A stretch of DNA of 22,022 nt from CAZKYP01 sp964556885 (GCA_964556885.1 CAZKYP010000036.1:1-22022); one strand, 5' to 3'. Shown: positions 15,129 to 22,022, counted from the first letter of the stretch. Notes: a model not told the origin generated them from the sequence alone. Translations and numbers: made by a program.

Positions 15129-15895
15129 GTCAATTAGGTGAATCATCACCACTTGTGAGCGTGGGGATTCTCACTGCGGATTTGATGTCTCTTGGCTCTG
15201 AGCTGCGGCTTATGGAAAAAGCGGGGATCAAGCTGCTGCACTTTGATGTTATGGATGGATGTTTTTGCCCGATGATGACCGTTGGGCCCGGTTTCATAAA
15301 GGCAATGAAAACTCTGCTGCTAAAAGACGTACACCTGCTGATAAATGAGCCTCTGGAAAAGCTCGGCGGTTATGTGGCCGCGGGTGCCGATATGATTACG
15401 GTTCACGTCGAGTCCTGCCGGCATATCCATCGTGTTTTGCAAATATTGGGTGACATGACTAATGTAAATGATCCCGCCAGGGGTATTCTTCGTGGTATAG
15501 CCCTGAATCCCGGCACGCCGCTTGAAGCAGTAAAGCCGCTTATGGACGAAGTGGAAATGATATTTCTTTTGGCTGTCAATCCCGGCTGGCCCGGACAAAA
15601 ATTCATCCCTTCTACCGAGGTTCGGCTCAGGCAATTAATAAAAATGATTCGAGACGCGGACAAAGACATTCTTATCGGTATCGACGGCGGCATCACTCGC
15701 GATAATATCGGTGACGCAGCCCAGATGGGCGCTGATATTATCGTTACCGGAAGTGCCGTGTTCGATGGGAGGACACCTCTGGAGAATGCCAGGTTTATGG
15801 TAAAGGCCGTAAAGAATGCCGCGAGGACATCGAATCTCAAATTAAATATGGTGACAACGACGGGAAGCGACACCGGGAGAAAAGATGAGCAGTAG
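15107..15895 (+). CDS. Ribulose-phosphate 3-epimerase family protein (Rpe/AlsE/LsrE-like)
   Basis: A 262-residue TIM-barrel ketose-phosphate 3-epimerase. Metal ligands and catalytic residues of the family are present: His45 and Asp47 in LLHFDVMDG, His76 in DVHLLI, and Asp193 in GIDGGI. The phosphate-binding stretches VNPGWPGQKFIP (158-169) and VTGSAVF (213-219) are also kept. The N-terminal SVGILTADL replaces the usual SPSILSADF, and the C-terminal tail beyond residue 238 is a little longer than normal. The start ATG lies inside the end of lsrF (22 nt overlap), preceded by AGGATGCAAA, so the two are coupled. Pairing with lsrF recalls lsrE-lsrF gene sets. The operon context suggests a specialised epimerase rather than the housekeeping pentose-phosphate enzyme; the substrate is not determined. 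Confidence 0.85.
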   Translation: MPGKYLLGQLGESSPLVSVGILTADLMSLGSELRLMEKAGIKLLHFDVMDGCFCPMMTVGPGFIKAMKTLLLKDVHLLINEPLEKLGGYVAAGADMITVHVESCRHIHRVLQILGDMTNVNDPARGILRGIALNPGTPLEAVKPLMDEVEMIFLLAVNPGWPGQKFIPSTEVRLRQLIKMIRDADKDILIGIDGGITRDNIGDAAQMGADIIVTGSAVFDGRTPLENARFMVKAVKNAARTSNLKLNMVTTTGSDTGRKDEQ

Positions 15896-17081
15896 CGCTT
15901 CGAACCAACGCGCATTAAAACAGTTGGCTCTCATAGCTCCGATTCTGCGCGGGCTTTTAGCCGAGCCCACGGGTGACCAGGATGTTCCCTATAAGCCCGT
16001 CATTTTGAAATCCCTGATAAGCAAAGAAGCTGTTGATTTCGCCGGTTCTGCGAAGAATGCTAACGCTCAGGATTACCCGACACCTCTGACCAAAGGTCGC
16101 AGGCCCCCCTTATTTCTGGATGCCGTGGACGCAGACAGTCCGGTAGAGGAGCTACGTGAGCAGTTGAAGAATTCCATTTCAGATTATTCAGCACGGCACG
16201 ACTTGAAGCCAGAAATCGTATGCCTTGGCGGCTTGGGAGTACTCTATGTCGACCGGGGGAAGGAAGACAGTGATTTGCCTCTTGCGAACAAAGTTGCTTT
16301 AGTAACCGGCGCTGCGGGGGCTATCGGCTATGGAATCTGCTGCGGGTTGCTGGAGAAGGGCTGTCATCTTGTTGTCACTGACCTTCCGGGCGAGAAACTT
16401 GACAGTTTCACGGAGGACCTGAAACAAGCGGCGGGCGACCGTGTCATAGGAATACCAATTGATGTCACCGAAGAAGATTCTGTAGCCAGGGGTTTTGAAA
16501 GCACCATTCTCACATGGGGTGGGATCGATATTGTGATTGTGAATGCCGGTATTCCGCTGGTCAAATTCCTGAAGGATATAGACCTCGATACTTTTCGCAA
16601 GCTTGAAAAAGTCAATGTGGAAGGCACTCTTCTGACGCTCAAAGAAATCGCTCATCACTTTATCCTGCAGGGCACGGGAGGTGACGTCATTATCGTATCT
16701 ACGAAGAACGTTCCCAGCCCCGGCGCCGGGTTTGGCGCTTACAGTGCGACCAAAGCGGCATGTCACCAATTGGGCCGCATTGCGAGTATCGAGCTGGCAC
16801 AATACGGAGTTCGGGTCAATATGGTCGCGCCGGACGGAGTATTTTACGAAGGCAAATACAAATCGGGGCTATGGGCCGAAGTGGGGCCCGACCGCATGCG
16901 GGCGCGGGGATTAGATGAAAAAGGTTTACAGGAGTATTACCAAAACAGGAATCTACTGAAAGCCAGGGTCACCGGTCGGCACGTATCCAATGCCGTGCTG
17001 TTTTTCGCCACCCGCCAAACGCCGACAACAGGCGTTACAATTCCTGTTGACGGCGGCTTGCCGGATGCCACGCCGCGATAA
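15885..17081 (+). CDS. SDR dehydrogenase, RhaW-like L-lactaldehyde dehydrogenase with N-terminal extension
   Basis: A 398-residue protein whose residues about 134-398 are a classical short-chain dehydrogenase. It has the cofactor loop TGAAGAIG (141-148), VNAG (219-222), Ser272, and the active-site Tyr286 and Lys290 in YSATK. The ending VDGGLPDATPR resembles the C-terminus of bifunctional rhamnulose-1-phosphate aldolase/lactaldehyde dehydrogenases (YuxG/RhaEW). The first 130 residues are not SDR. A PEIVCLGGLGVLYVDRGK segment at about 109-126 recalls the end of the aldolase part of those fusions, suggesting descent from a fused ancestor. Expected role: NAD-dependent oxidation of L-lactaldehyde to L-lactate. 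The start overlaps the epimerase gene by 11 nt and follows GGGAGAAAAG. The aldolase gene follows 47 nt later. Confidence 0.85.
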   Translation: MSSSASNQRALKQLALIAPILRGLLAEPTGDQDVPYKPVILKSLISKEAVDFAGSAKNANAQDYPTPLTKGRRPPLFLDAVDADSPVEELREQLKNSISDYSARHDLKPEIVCLGGLGVLYVDRGKEDSDLPLANKVALVTGAAGAIGYGICCGLLEKGCHLVVTDLPGEKLDSFTEDLKQAAGDRVIGIPIDVTEEDSVARGFESTILTWGGIDIVIVNAGIPLVKFLKDIDLDTFRKLEKVNVEGTLLTLKEIAHHFILQGTGGDVIIVSTKNVPSPGAGFGAYSATKAACHQLGRIASIELAQYGVRVNMVAPDGVFYEGKYKSGLWAEVGPDRMRARGLDEKGLQEYYQNRNLLKARVTGRHVSNAVLFFATRQTPTTGVTIPVDGGLPDATPR

Positions 17082-17128
17082 AATGATAGATCAAAAATAA
17101 AAGTGTAAAATTAGGGAGTATTTTTTAA

Positions 17129-18283
17129 ATGAATAAAGCGTTATCAGAACTTATTAGAATATCGAATTCGGTTGGCCGTGACAGTACGCTTGTACAGGGT
17201 GGTGGAGGTAATACATCAGTAAAAACAGCGGATGGTAAATATATGTATATCAAGGCCAGTGGTACGGCCTTAAAAGATATGAATGCAAAAAAGGGCTGGC
17301 GAAGGCTCCGGCTTGATAAAGTACTATTGATTGTGGAGGATAAATCACTGGCGAAGCTCGAAGCAAGTATAAGAGAACCTGAAGTAGTGGATCGGCTGCT
17401 TCTTGCCTGTGACGATAAAGTTGCCGGAGAGGCCAGGCCGTCTGTTGAAGCGCATTTACATGCTTTTCTTGATAAGTGTGTGATTCATCTGCATCCGAGT
17501 TCCGTCGGGGCGTATGCAAATGCCAGGAATGGAAAAGCGGAGATTGAGAAATTGTTCAAGACAGAAAACCTCCCTCCTCTTTGGGTACCTTATACGGACC
17601 CGGGCTTTATACTCGCAAAGAATATCTCCGGTCTGGTTAGTAAATACCAGAAAAAGTACGGTAAAAAACCTCCGATTATGATCCTTGAAAAACACGGGCT
17701 TCTCATTGCTGCAGATGACGCCGATGATGCTTTGCGACTTGTCCGCAAGGTTATTCGTCTCTGTAGCCGCAAGCTGAGGCAACCAAAAGTCACGAGAATC
17801 AAGTCAACCGATCGGAAAACTATTAACGAAATAAAACTGTGCATCCGAAAGGCATATACTGAGGCGATTGGCGAGTGTCCGGAGATAAGTTTTTTTTGTA
17901 ATAATGAGATTGCGGCATTTTGGCAACAAAGAGGGGCACAAAAGATGCTTGCTTCTGGGGTATTGACACCTGATGAACTGGTATATGCCAACGGGGCGGC
18001 GATGTGGGTAGATAAAATTGATAGCAGGAATATTACGAAGAGACTGATTCAGCAAATCAAAAAGGGAGATAAGCATTCGGTGGCATTCCTTATTAAAAAC
18101 GTCGGGCTTTTTGTTGCCGGTGAAAAGAAAATCGCTAAAACCGTCAGAGATATTGTAATATACTCAATTTTCATTCGCATTAATGCCAGCCGGATGGGAG
18201 GTATTCGCTGTTTAACAAAACGCGAACAAGACTTCATTAACAAGTGGGAGGCGGAGGCATTCCGTAAAAAGCAGGTTAATTAA
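17129..18283 (+). CDS. Class II aldolase, RhaE-like L-rhamnulose-1-phosphate aldolase
   Basis: A 384-residue zinc-dependent class II aldolase. Family residues are visible: QGGGGNTSVK (23-32) for phosphate binding, KASGTALKDM (42-51), catalytic Glu107 in RPSVEAHLH, zinc ligands His120 and His122 in VIHLHP, VPYTDPGF (153-160), and the third zinc ligand His189 in LEKHGLL. The C-terminal half (about 210-384), ending in FINKWEAEAFRKK, resembles the middle part of fused RhaEW proteins. This suits the aldolase half of a split RhaEW pair with the preceding SDR. Predicted reaction: L-rhamnulose 1-phosphate to dihydroxyacetone phosphate plus L-lactaldehyde. The gene looks more A-rich than the genes before it. 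GGGAG lies upstream of the ATG at a somewhat long spacing. L-fuculose-1-phosphate is an alternative substrate. Confidence 0.87.
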   Translation: MNKALSELIRISNSVGRDSTLVQGGGGNTSVKTADGKYMYIKASGTALKDMNAKKGWRRLRLDKVLLIVEDKSLAKLEASIREPEVVDRLLLACDDKVAGEARPSVEAHLHAFLDKCVIHLHPSSVGAYANARNGKAEIEKLFKTENLPPLWVPYTDPGFILAKNISGLVSKYQKKYGKKPPIMILEKHGLLIAADDADDALRLVRKVIRLCSRKLRQPKVTRIKSTDRKTINEIKLCIRKAYTEAIGECPEISFFCNNEIAAFWQQRGAQKMLASGVLTPDELVYANGAAMWVDKIDSRNITKRLIQQIKKGDKHSVAFLIKNVGLFVAGEKKIAKTVRDIVIYSIFIRINASRMGGIRCLTKREQDFINKWEAEAFRKKQVN

Positions 18284-18303
18284 GCCCATGATAAGTCGCA
18301 TGC

Positions 18304-18361
18304 TATCTCAAGGGTTAAAACCGCTTGTCAGATTGAAGCGTAAAGGATTAATGTTGAGATA
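18304..18361 (+). terminator. Nested inverted repeat downstream of the aldolase gene, possible terminator or RNA element
   Basis: TATCTCAA (18304-18311) pairs perfectly with TTGAGATA (18354-18361), and inside it CGCTT (18322-18326) pairs with AAGCG (18336-18340). There is no T-tract immediately after, so an intrinsic terminator is not certain. A structured 3' end of the rhamnose operon mRNA is the alternative. Confidence 0.35.
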
Positions 18362-18542
18362 ATTCAGTTAACTACTCTAAATAACAAATATAAAATTGCA
18401 TCTCGATTCGTAAGTACCGGTGGCGATCTACTGGATAGATGGCCAAGTATCTACCCAAATGTATCTTTTCCTATTTATTTACCATAGATGATTCTGTATG
18501 ATTTGATTTTGTCCAAAAATCGGAGTAAATCGCCAATTTCGG

Positions 18543-18571
18543 TTGATTTTAGGCAACTTGTGTGCTATATT
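18543..18571 (+). promoter_or_regulatory. Predicted promoter of the E1 dehydrogenase gene
   Basis: TTGATT at 18543-18548 and TATATT at 18566-18571 have a 17 nt spacer, with TGC directly before the -10 (extended -10). The expected start near 18578 gives a leader of about 80 nt, with AGGAG at 18644-18648 before the ATG at 18659. Confidence 0.55.
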
Positions 18572-18601
18572 ACCATTTTTTAGTAAGATTCGCGGGGTGA
18601 A

Positions 18602-18632
18602 TTGACTCCAGAAAAGTGGTTTTACTCCGGAA
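18602..18632 (+). repeat. Direct repeat in the E1 leader, candidate operator
   Basis: TTGACTCCAGAA (18602-18613) and TTTACTCCGGAA (18621-18632) match at 10 of 12 positions, 19 bp apart. A third copy of the core lies in inverted orientation upstream of the promoter (CGGAGTAAA, 18521-18529, the exact reverse complement of 18621-18629). This is a possible regulator-binding array around the E1 promoter; no regulator is identified. Confidence 0.35.
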
Positions 18633-18658
18633 TGATATTAATCAGGAGATAAATTAGG

Positions 18659-20911
18659 ATGAGTTATAGTGTTGAAATTGATGATACCCGGAAGAAACCG
18701 GTAACGAAGATAAAAAGCCTTATCGACGATGGGATTATCAGCCTCGAAGATGCGAAGGACTGGCTGAGGAGCATTTATGAGATTCGTTTTTTCGAGGAGA
18801 AGGTATTCGATTTATTAGGTCAGAATATTATCAAGGGTGCCTCTCATCTGTACGCGGGCGAAGAGGCGGTTGCCGTCGGTGCCATTGCGGCTATGGAGCG
18901 CGGAGATGTAATCGGCTCAACCCACCGTGGTCACGGTCACTGCGGCGCGGTTGGAAATAAGTATGCAGACAGCGAAGATGAACGCCAGCATCACTGGAAC
19001 CAGATGATGGCCGAGCTGATGGGCAAGGAGACCGGCTACTGTAAAGGACGCGGCGGTTCTATGCATATCGCTGATGTGGAGAAATGCAACAACCTCGGTT
19101 CGACCGGTATTGTGGGCGGCAACCAGGCGCCGGCGGTCGGTGCGGCCCTGGCCGAAAAATTTAAAAAATCAGGCAGAATCGTGCTGTCTTTCTTCGGAGA
19201 CGGTGCTACAAATACCGGCAGCTTCCACGAAGCAATGAATATGGCGTCAACCCTGGCCGTGCCGTTGGTGGCGATAATTGAAAATAATCTTTACGGGATG
19301 AGCGTCCCGTTCTCCGGCAGTGGCGTTGATGGCGCCACGAAGGCCAGCAATGTCGAAGATATCGCAGTAAGGGCCGCGGCTTACGCTGTGCCGGCGATGA
19401 TTGTTGACGGCCAGGATGTTGTTGCGGTGTTCCTTGCGATAAGGGCAGCTATCGAAAAAGCGAGAAAGAATTGCCAAATGACAATCGTCGAGGCAAAGAC
19501 CTATCGCTGGTACGGACACAGCCGAAGCGACCCAAGGGCATATCGAACCAAGGCCGAGGAAAAGGCGTGGCATGACCGCGATCCGATTATCGTTCTGGGC
19601 CAAAAGCTGCTTGCCGAAAAGCTATGTACGCAGGAGCAACTGGACCAGATAAAAGACAAGGCCTTTACCGCAATCGAGACGGCGACACAGTTTGGTATGG
19701 ATAGCCCCTGGCCCAATCCCGCAGATGTTGCAAAAGACGTGTACGTTGATGAGACATATCCGACCGAGCTTATTGAATCCGACAAGGTGACATCTGCCAA
19801 AGTGATGGAGGCGACAGCCGCCTTCGAGGCTGCTGTTAAAACATCAACGGCAAAGACGAAGAAAGAAGCCGCCGAACAGGCAAAGGCCCAGGTGAAAACA
19901 CAGTTCGGTATGAATGTTATGACAATGGGACAGGCCGTCTCTGAGGCCCAGGCCGAGGAGTTAAGACGCGATGAAAAAGTTTTTGTCATGGGTGAAGATG
20001 TCGGTCTCTACGGGGGCGCATATCAGGCGACGCGAGGTTTGCTGGGCGAGTTCGGGACCGAGAGGATTATCGATACCGCTATATCGGAAGCGGCTATTGC
20101 AGGTGCAGGAGTCGGGGCGGCCCTGCGAGGTATGCGGCCCGTGGCGGAAATTATGTATGTCGATTTTGTCACCATAGCGATGGACCAGCTCGTTCACGTC
20201 GGTGCGTATAATCGGTATATGTTTGGCGGCAAGGCCAAAGTGCCGATGGTGCTGCGGACCGAAGGCGGGGTCGGCAGGTGTATCGCCGCTCACCATTCCG
20301 AATCGCTCGAAGCATGGCTCATGCATGCACCGGGGCTTTATGTGGTCATGCCTTCGACGCCTTACGACGCAAAGGGATTGCTCAAGGCCGCCATACGCAG
20401 TGACAATCCGGTTGTTTTCATCGAGCACAAGGCGACATACGGCCAGCTTGGTGCGGTGCCGCAGGGTGATTATATAATTCCGCTGGGTGTGGCGGACATC
20501 AAAAAGCCCGGCAACGATGCTACTATCGTCAGCTACAGCAGGATGGCGATGTGGTCGCTCCAGGCAGCAAAAGTCCTGGCTGAAGAACATGGCATTGACG
20601 TCGAAGTGATTGACCTGCGAACGTTAAAACCGATGGATATTCGAACTGTGGCCGAGTCGGTGCGAAAGACCGGCCGGCTGATAACGGTCAGCGAAGGTTT
20701 TTGTATGTGCGGTGCCGGCAGGGAGATAACCGGCCAATACATGGAATATGAATTTGAGGACGGTTCGCATGGTTTTGATTATCTCGATGCGGCCCCGGTA
20801 AATCTGGCCGCGAAAGATGTGCCGCCGCCGATGAGCGAGCCGCTGGAGCTGGCGAGTATTCCCAGCGTTGATAGAATCGTGGAAGCCGTCAAGAAGGTAA
20901 CTGGTATTTAA
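18659..20911 (+). CDS. Fused alpha-beta E1 subunit of a pyruvate/acetoin-type 2-oxoacid dehydrogenase
   Basis: A 750-residue thiamine-diphosphate enzyme with both E1 subunits in one chain. The alpha part (about 1-365) has STHRGHGHC, GKETGYCKGRGGSMHIAD and the TPP motif beginning GDGAT (180-184) and ending at Asn209-Asn210, plus the YGHSRSDPRAYRTK loop (285-298). An Ala/Lys-rich linker (about 385-415) joins it to the beta part (about 418-750), with VMGEDVGLYGGAY, EAAIAGAGVGAALRGMRPV, HHSESLEAW and VVMPSTPYDAKGLL. The order and length equal a normal alpha plus beta pair, and no frameshift is seen. The reaction is oxidative decarboxylation of a 2-oxoacid (pyruvate most likely, acetoin possible) and acetyl transfer to E2 lipoyl groups. 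The start is preceded by AGGAG at a slightly long spacing. The E2 gene follows after 132 nt. Substrate choice is uncertain. Confidence 0.9.
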   Translation: MSYSVEIDDTRKKPVTKIKSLIDDGIISLEDAKDWLRSIYEIRFFEEKVFDLLGQNIIKGASHLYAGEEAVAVGAIAAMERGDVIGSTHRGHGHCGAVGNKYADSEDERQHHWNQMMAELMGKETGYCKGRGGSMHIADVEKCNNLGSTGIVGGNQAPAVGAALAEKFKKSGRIVLSFFGDGATNTGSFHEAMNMASTLAVPLVAIIENNLYGMSVPFSGSGVDGATKASNVEDIAVRAAAYAVPAMIVDGQDVVAVFLAIRAAIEKARKNCQMTIVEAKTYRWYGHSRSDPRAYRTKAEEKAWHDRDPIIVLGQKLLAEKLCTQEQLDQIKDKAFTAIETATQFGMDSPWPNPADVAKDVYVDETYPTELIESDKVTSAKVMEATAAFEAAVKTSTAKTKKEAAEQAKAQVKTQFGMNVMTMGQAVSEAQAEELRRDEKVFVMGEDVGLYGGAYQATRGLLGEFGTERIIDTAISEAAIAGAGVGAALRGMRPVAEIMYVDFVTIAMDQLVHVGAYNRYMFGGKAKVPMVLRTEGGVGRCIAAHHSESLEAWLMHAPGLYVVMPSTPYDAKGLLKAAIRSDNPVVFIEHKATYGQLGAVPQGDYIIPLGVADIKKPGNDATIVSYSRMAMWSLQAAKVLAEEHGIDVEVIDLRTLKPMDIRTVAESVRKTGRLITVSEGFCMCGAGREITGQYMEYEFEDGSHGFDYLDAAPVNLAAKDVPPPMSEPLELASIPSVDRIVEAVKKVTGI

Positions 20912-20962
20912 TTCGGAATAACAAAAAATAAAATATTAAATATAAAATATCAAAATTGTTGA

Positions 20963-20981
20963 ATCGTCCCTTTGGGGCGAT
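20963..20981 (+). terminator. Hairpin in the E1-E2 spacer, possible terminator or attenuator
   Basis: ATCGTCCC pairs with GGGGCGAT around a TTT loop (8 bp stem with one G-T pair). An A-rich stretch lies before it and a long T-rich stretch after it (20983-21026). This resembles a partial or bidirectional intrinsic terminator that would lower E2 relative to E1, or a stem protecting the E1 message. The T run does not begin right at the stem base. Confidence 0.45.
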
Positions 20982-21043
20982 GAATTTCTTATTTTTACTT
21001 TTTTCATTTTGTTTTTTTATATTTCCTGGTGAGGATTTGGTAA

Positions 21044-22022
21044 ATGGCAAAAGAAGTTAGATTACCCCAGCTTGGTCAGACAATGGAGGAAGGGACGATT
21101 GTGAATTGTCTCGTCAAGGTCGGTGACGAAGTAAAAAAAGGCGATGTGATTTTCGAGATAGAGACGGATAAGGCCACCCTTGAGATGGAATCGCCCGCCG
21201 GCGGTTTTGTGAAACATATTCTTGCAAAGGTTGACGAGACTCTGCCGGTCGGTACACCTGTAATGGTTCTTGGCGATAAGGATGAACAGGTTCCACAGAG
21301 TTTTATTGATTCACTCACGGGCGGCGGGACGCCCGCCGAGACAGCGCCTGCTCAGGCAGCTCCGGCGCCGGCCAAAGTTGAGCCGGAACCATCAAAGCCT
21401 GCCGGTAAGGTAATGGCGTCGCCGCGGGCGAGGAAACTGGCTGAAGAGCTTGGCGTGGATATTGCGAATGTCACCGGTACCGGGCCTGCCGGCAAGATAA
21501 CCGAGCAGGATGTAAAGGCCGCTGCGGATAAGAAGCCGATCTCACCTGCCCCGGCTTCTGCTGTTGTAGCGGATGTAAAACCGGGACAGACTGTGCCGCT
21601 GAATAAGTTGCAGCGTATAACCGCGGAAAAAATGCTCAAATCAAAACGGGAAATACCGTGCTTTTATCTGACGGTCAAAGCCGATGTCACTAAGCTGGTC
21701 GAGCTGCGGACCAAAATGAATCAGGCCGGTGACGTTAAGGTCTCTTACAACGATTTTATCATCAAAGCGGTCGCTACGGGGCTTGAAAAATACCCGATTA
21801 TGACGGGCCAATTGGACGGCGAAAAAATTAAATTGGCCGATTCGATTAACATCGGCTTGGCAATATCCGTACCGGACGGTCTTGTCGCACCGATTCTGAA
21901 GGACGTGAATAAAAAAGACATCAAACAAATTGCAAAAGACAGCAAGGCAATAATTGAAAAAGCTAAGGGTGACAAGCTTGAGCTGACCGACCTCGAAGGC
22001 GGCTGCATTACCGTCAGTAATC
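21044..22022 (+). CDS. Dihydrolipoamide acyltransferase (E2) of the 2-oxoacid dehydrogenase complex, partial
   Basis: The open reading frame runs off the window after 326 complete codons. Residues 1-80 are a single lipoyl domain with the lipoylated Lys43 in IETDKATLEMESP. A Pro/Ala-rich flexible linker (about 94-120) follows. Residues about 123-160 are the peripheral subunit-binding domain (MASPRARKLAEELGVDIANV then GTGPAGKITEQDV), which holds E1 and/or E3. A second linker precedes the start of the acyltransferase core at about residue 183 (VPLNKLQRITAEKMLKSK). The catalytic HxxxDG motif would lie beyond the window. The E2 transfers the acetyl group made by E1 to coenzyme A. The ATG at 21044 is preceded by GGTGAGGATTTGGTAA. 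An E3 gene may follow outside the window. Confidence 0.93.
   Translation, partial: MAKEVRLPQLGQTMEEGTIVNCLVKVGDEVKKGDVIFEIETDKATLEMESPAGGFVKHILAKVDETLPVGTPVMVLGDKDEQVPQSFIDSLTGGGTPAETAPAQAAPAPAKVEPEPSKPAGKVMASPRARKLAEELGVDIANVTGTGPAGKITEQDVKAAADKKPISPAPASAVVADVKPGQTVPLNKLQRITAEKMLKSKREIPCFYLTVKADVTKLVELRTKMNQAGDVKVSYNDFIIKAVATGLEKYPIMTGQLDGEKIKLADSINIGLAISVPDGLVAPILKDVNKKDIKQIAKDSKAIIEKAKGDKLELTDLEGGCITVSN

Larger units (their letters stand above)
18284..18658 (+). other. Intergenic regulatory spacer between the rhamnose operon and the E1 gene
   Basis: A 375 nt stretch without a credible gene. It contains a nested inverted repeat after the aldolase (18304-18361), an unstructured AT-rich middle (about 18362-18500), a promoter-like element (18543-18571) and ACTCC-type repeats on both sides of it (18521-18529, 18602-18613, 18621-18632). 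No tRNA, CRISPR or known riboswitch pattern is recognised. Confidence 0.6.

Noticed and set aside
18288..18362. A 24-codon ATG-started ORF coding for a basic peptide just after the aldolase gene
   Set aside because: No suitable ribosome-binding site, no recognisable similarity, and it coincides with the inverted repeat at 18304-18361, so structure rather than coding explains it better.
19961..20590. Long minus-strand open frame (209 codons) opposite the E1 beta region
   Set aside because: Antisense to conserved E1 beta motifs and without recognisable domains; a shadow frame.
1..22022. CRISPR arrays, insertion sequences, tRNA or rRNA genes
   Set aside because: Looked for regular repeats with spacers, transposase-like proteins with terminal repeats, and tRNA-like T-arm sequences in the spacers; none was seen.

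Overview
The window is a gene-dense stretch of an apparently anaerobic bacterium of moderate GC content. The gene mix points to Planctomycetota, possibly a Phycisphaerae relative. It combines an L-rhamnose locus with LsrF-type and NCS1-type genes, a DUF362 ferredoxin protein, and a fused E1 alpha-beta 2-oxoacid dehydrogenase. The lineage is an inference from gene content; no rRNA or tRNA gene is visible to anchor it.

Layout. (1) Bases 1-2017 hold a forward gene set: a site-2 protease, a secreted protein with an Ada-like Cys/His zinc domain, and the manganese exporter MntP. (2) Bases 2057-3980 hold a promoter, a DUF362 protein with two 4Fe-4S clusters, and an HTH regulator with a LexA-type S24 self-cleaving domain. 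(3) Bases 3993-6461 hold comF on the minus strand and folC on the plus strand, divergent across an AT-rich 267 bp spacer. (4) Bases 6618-18283 hold a ten-gene L-rhamnose locus behind one recognisable promoter: rhaB, a PHP-like protein, a dehydrogenase with two Rossmann regions, rhaA, an NCS1-type permease, a small membrane protein, lsrF, an Rpe-like epimerase, an SDR (RhaW-like) and a class II aldolase (RhaE-like). (5) Bases 18284-18658 are a 375 bp regulatory spacer. (6) From 18659 to the end lie a fused E1 alpha-beta subunit of a pyruvate/acetoin-type dehydrogenase and the start of its E2, which runs off the window.

How the genes work together. The permease (possibly with the small protein) could import the sugar. 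RhaA and RhaB would make L-rhamnulose 1-phosphate. The aldolase would split it to dihydroxyacetone phosphate and L-lactaldehyde, and the SDR would oxidise lactaldehyde to lactate. The E1/E2 complex could carry pyruvate on to acetyl-CoA. The dehydrogenase, PHP-like protein, LsrF and Rpe-like epimerase are not needed for this route. They suggest a second sugar-phosphate branch of unknown substrate, the most novel-looking part of the window. No BMC shell gene, rhamnose mutarotase or dedicated sugar regulator is present.

Regulation. Several promoter-like sequences are visible. Three have a -10 box ending only 6-9 nt before a start codon that lacks a Shine-Dalgarno sequence (site-2 protease, comF, folC), suggesting leaderless mRNAs. 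Internal genes of the rhamnose operon mostly carry clear Shine-Dalgarno sequences.
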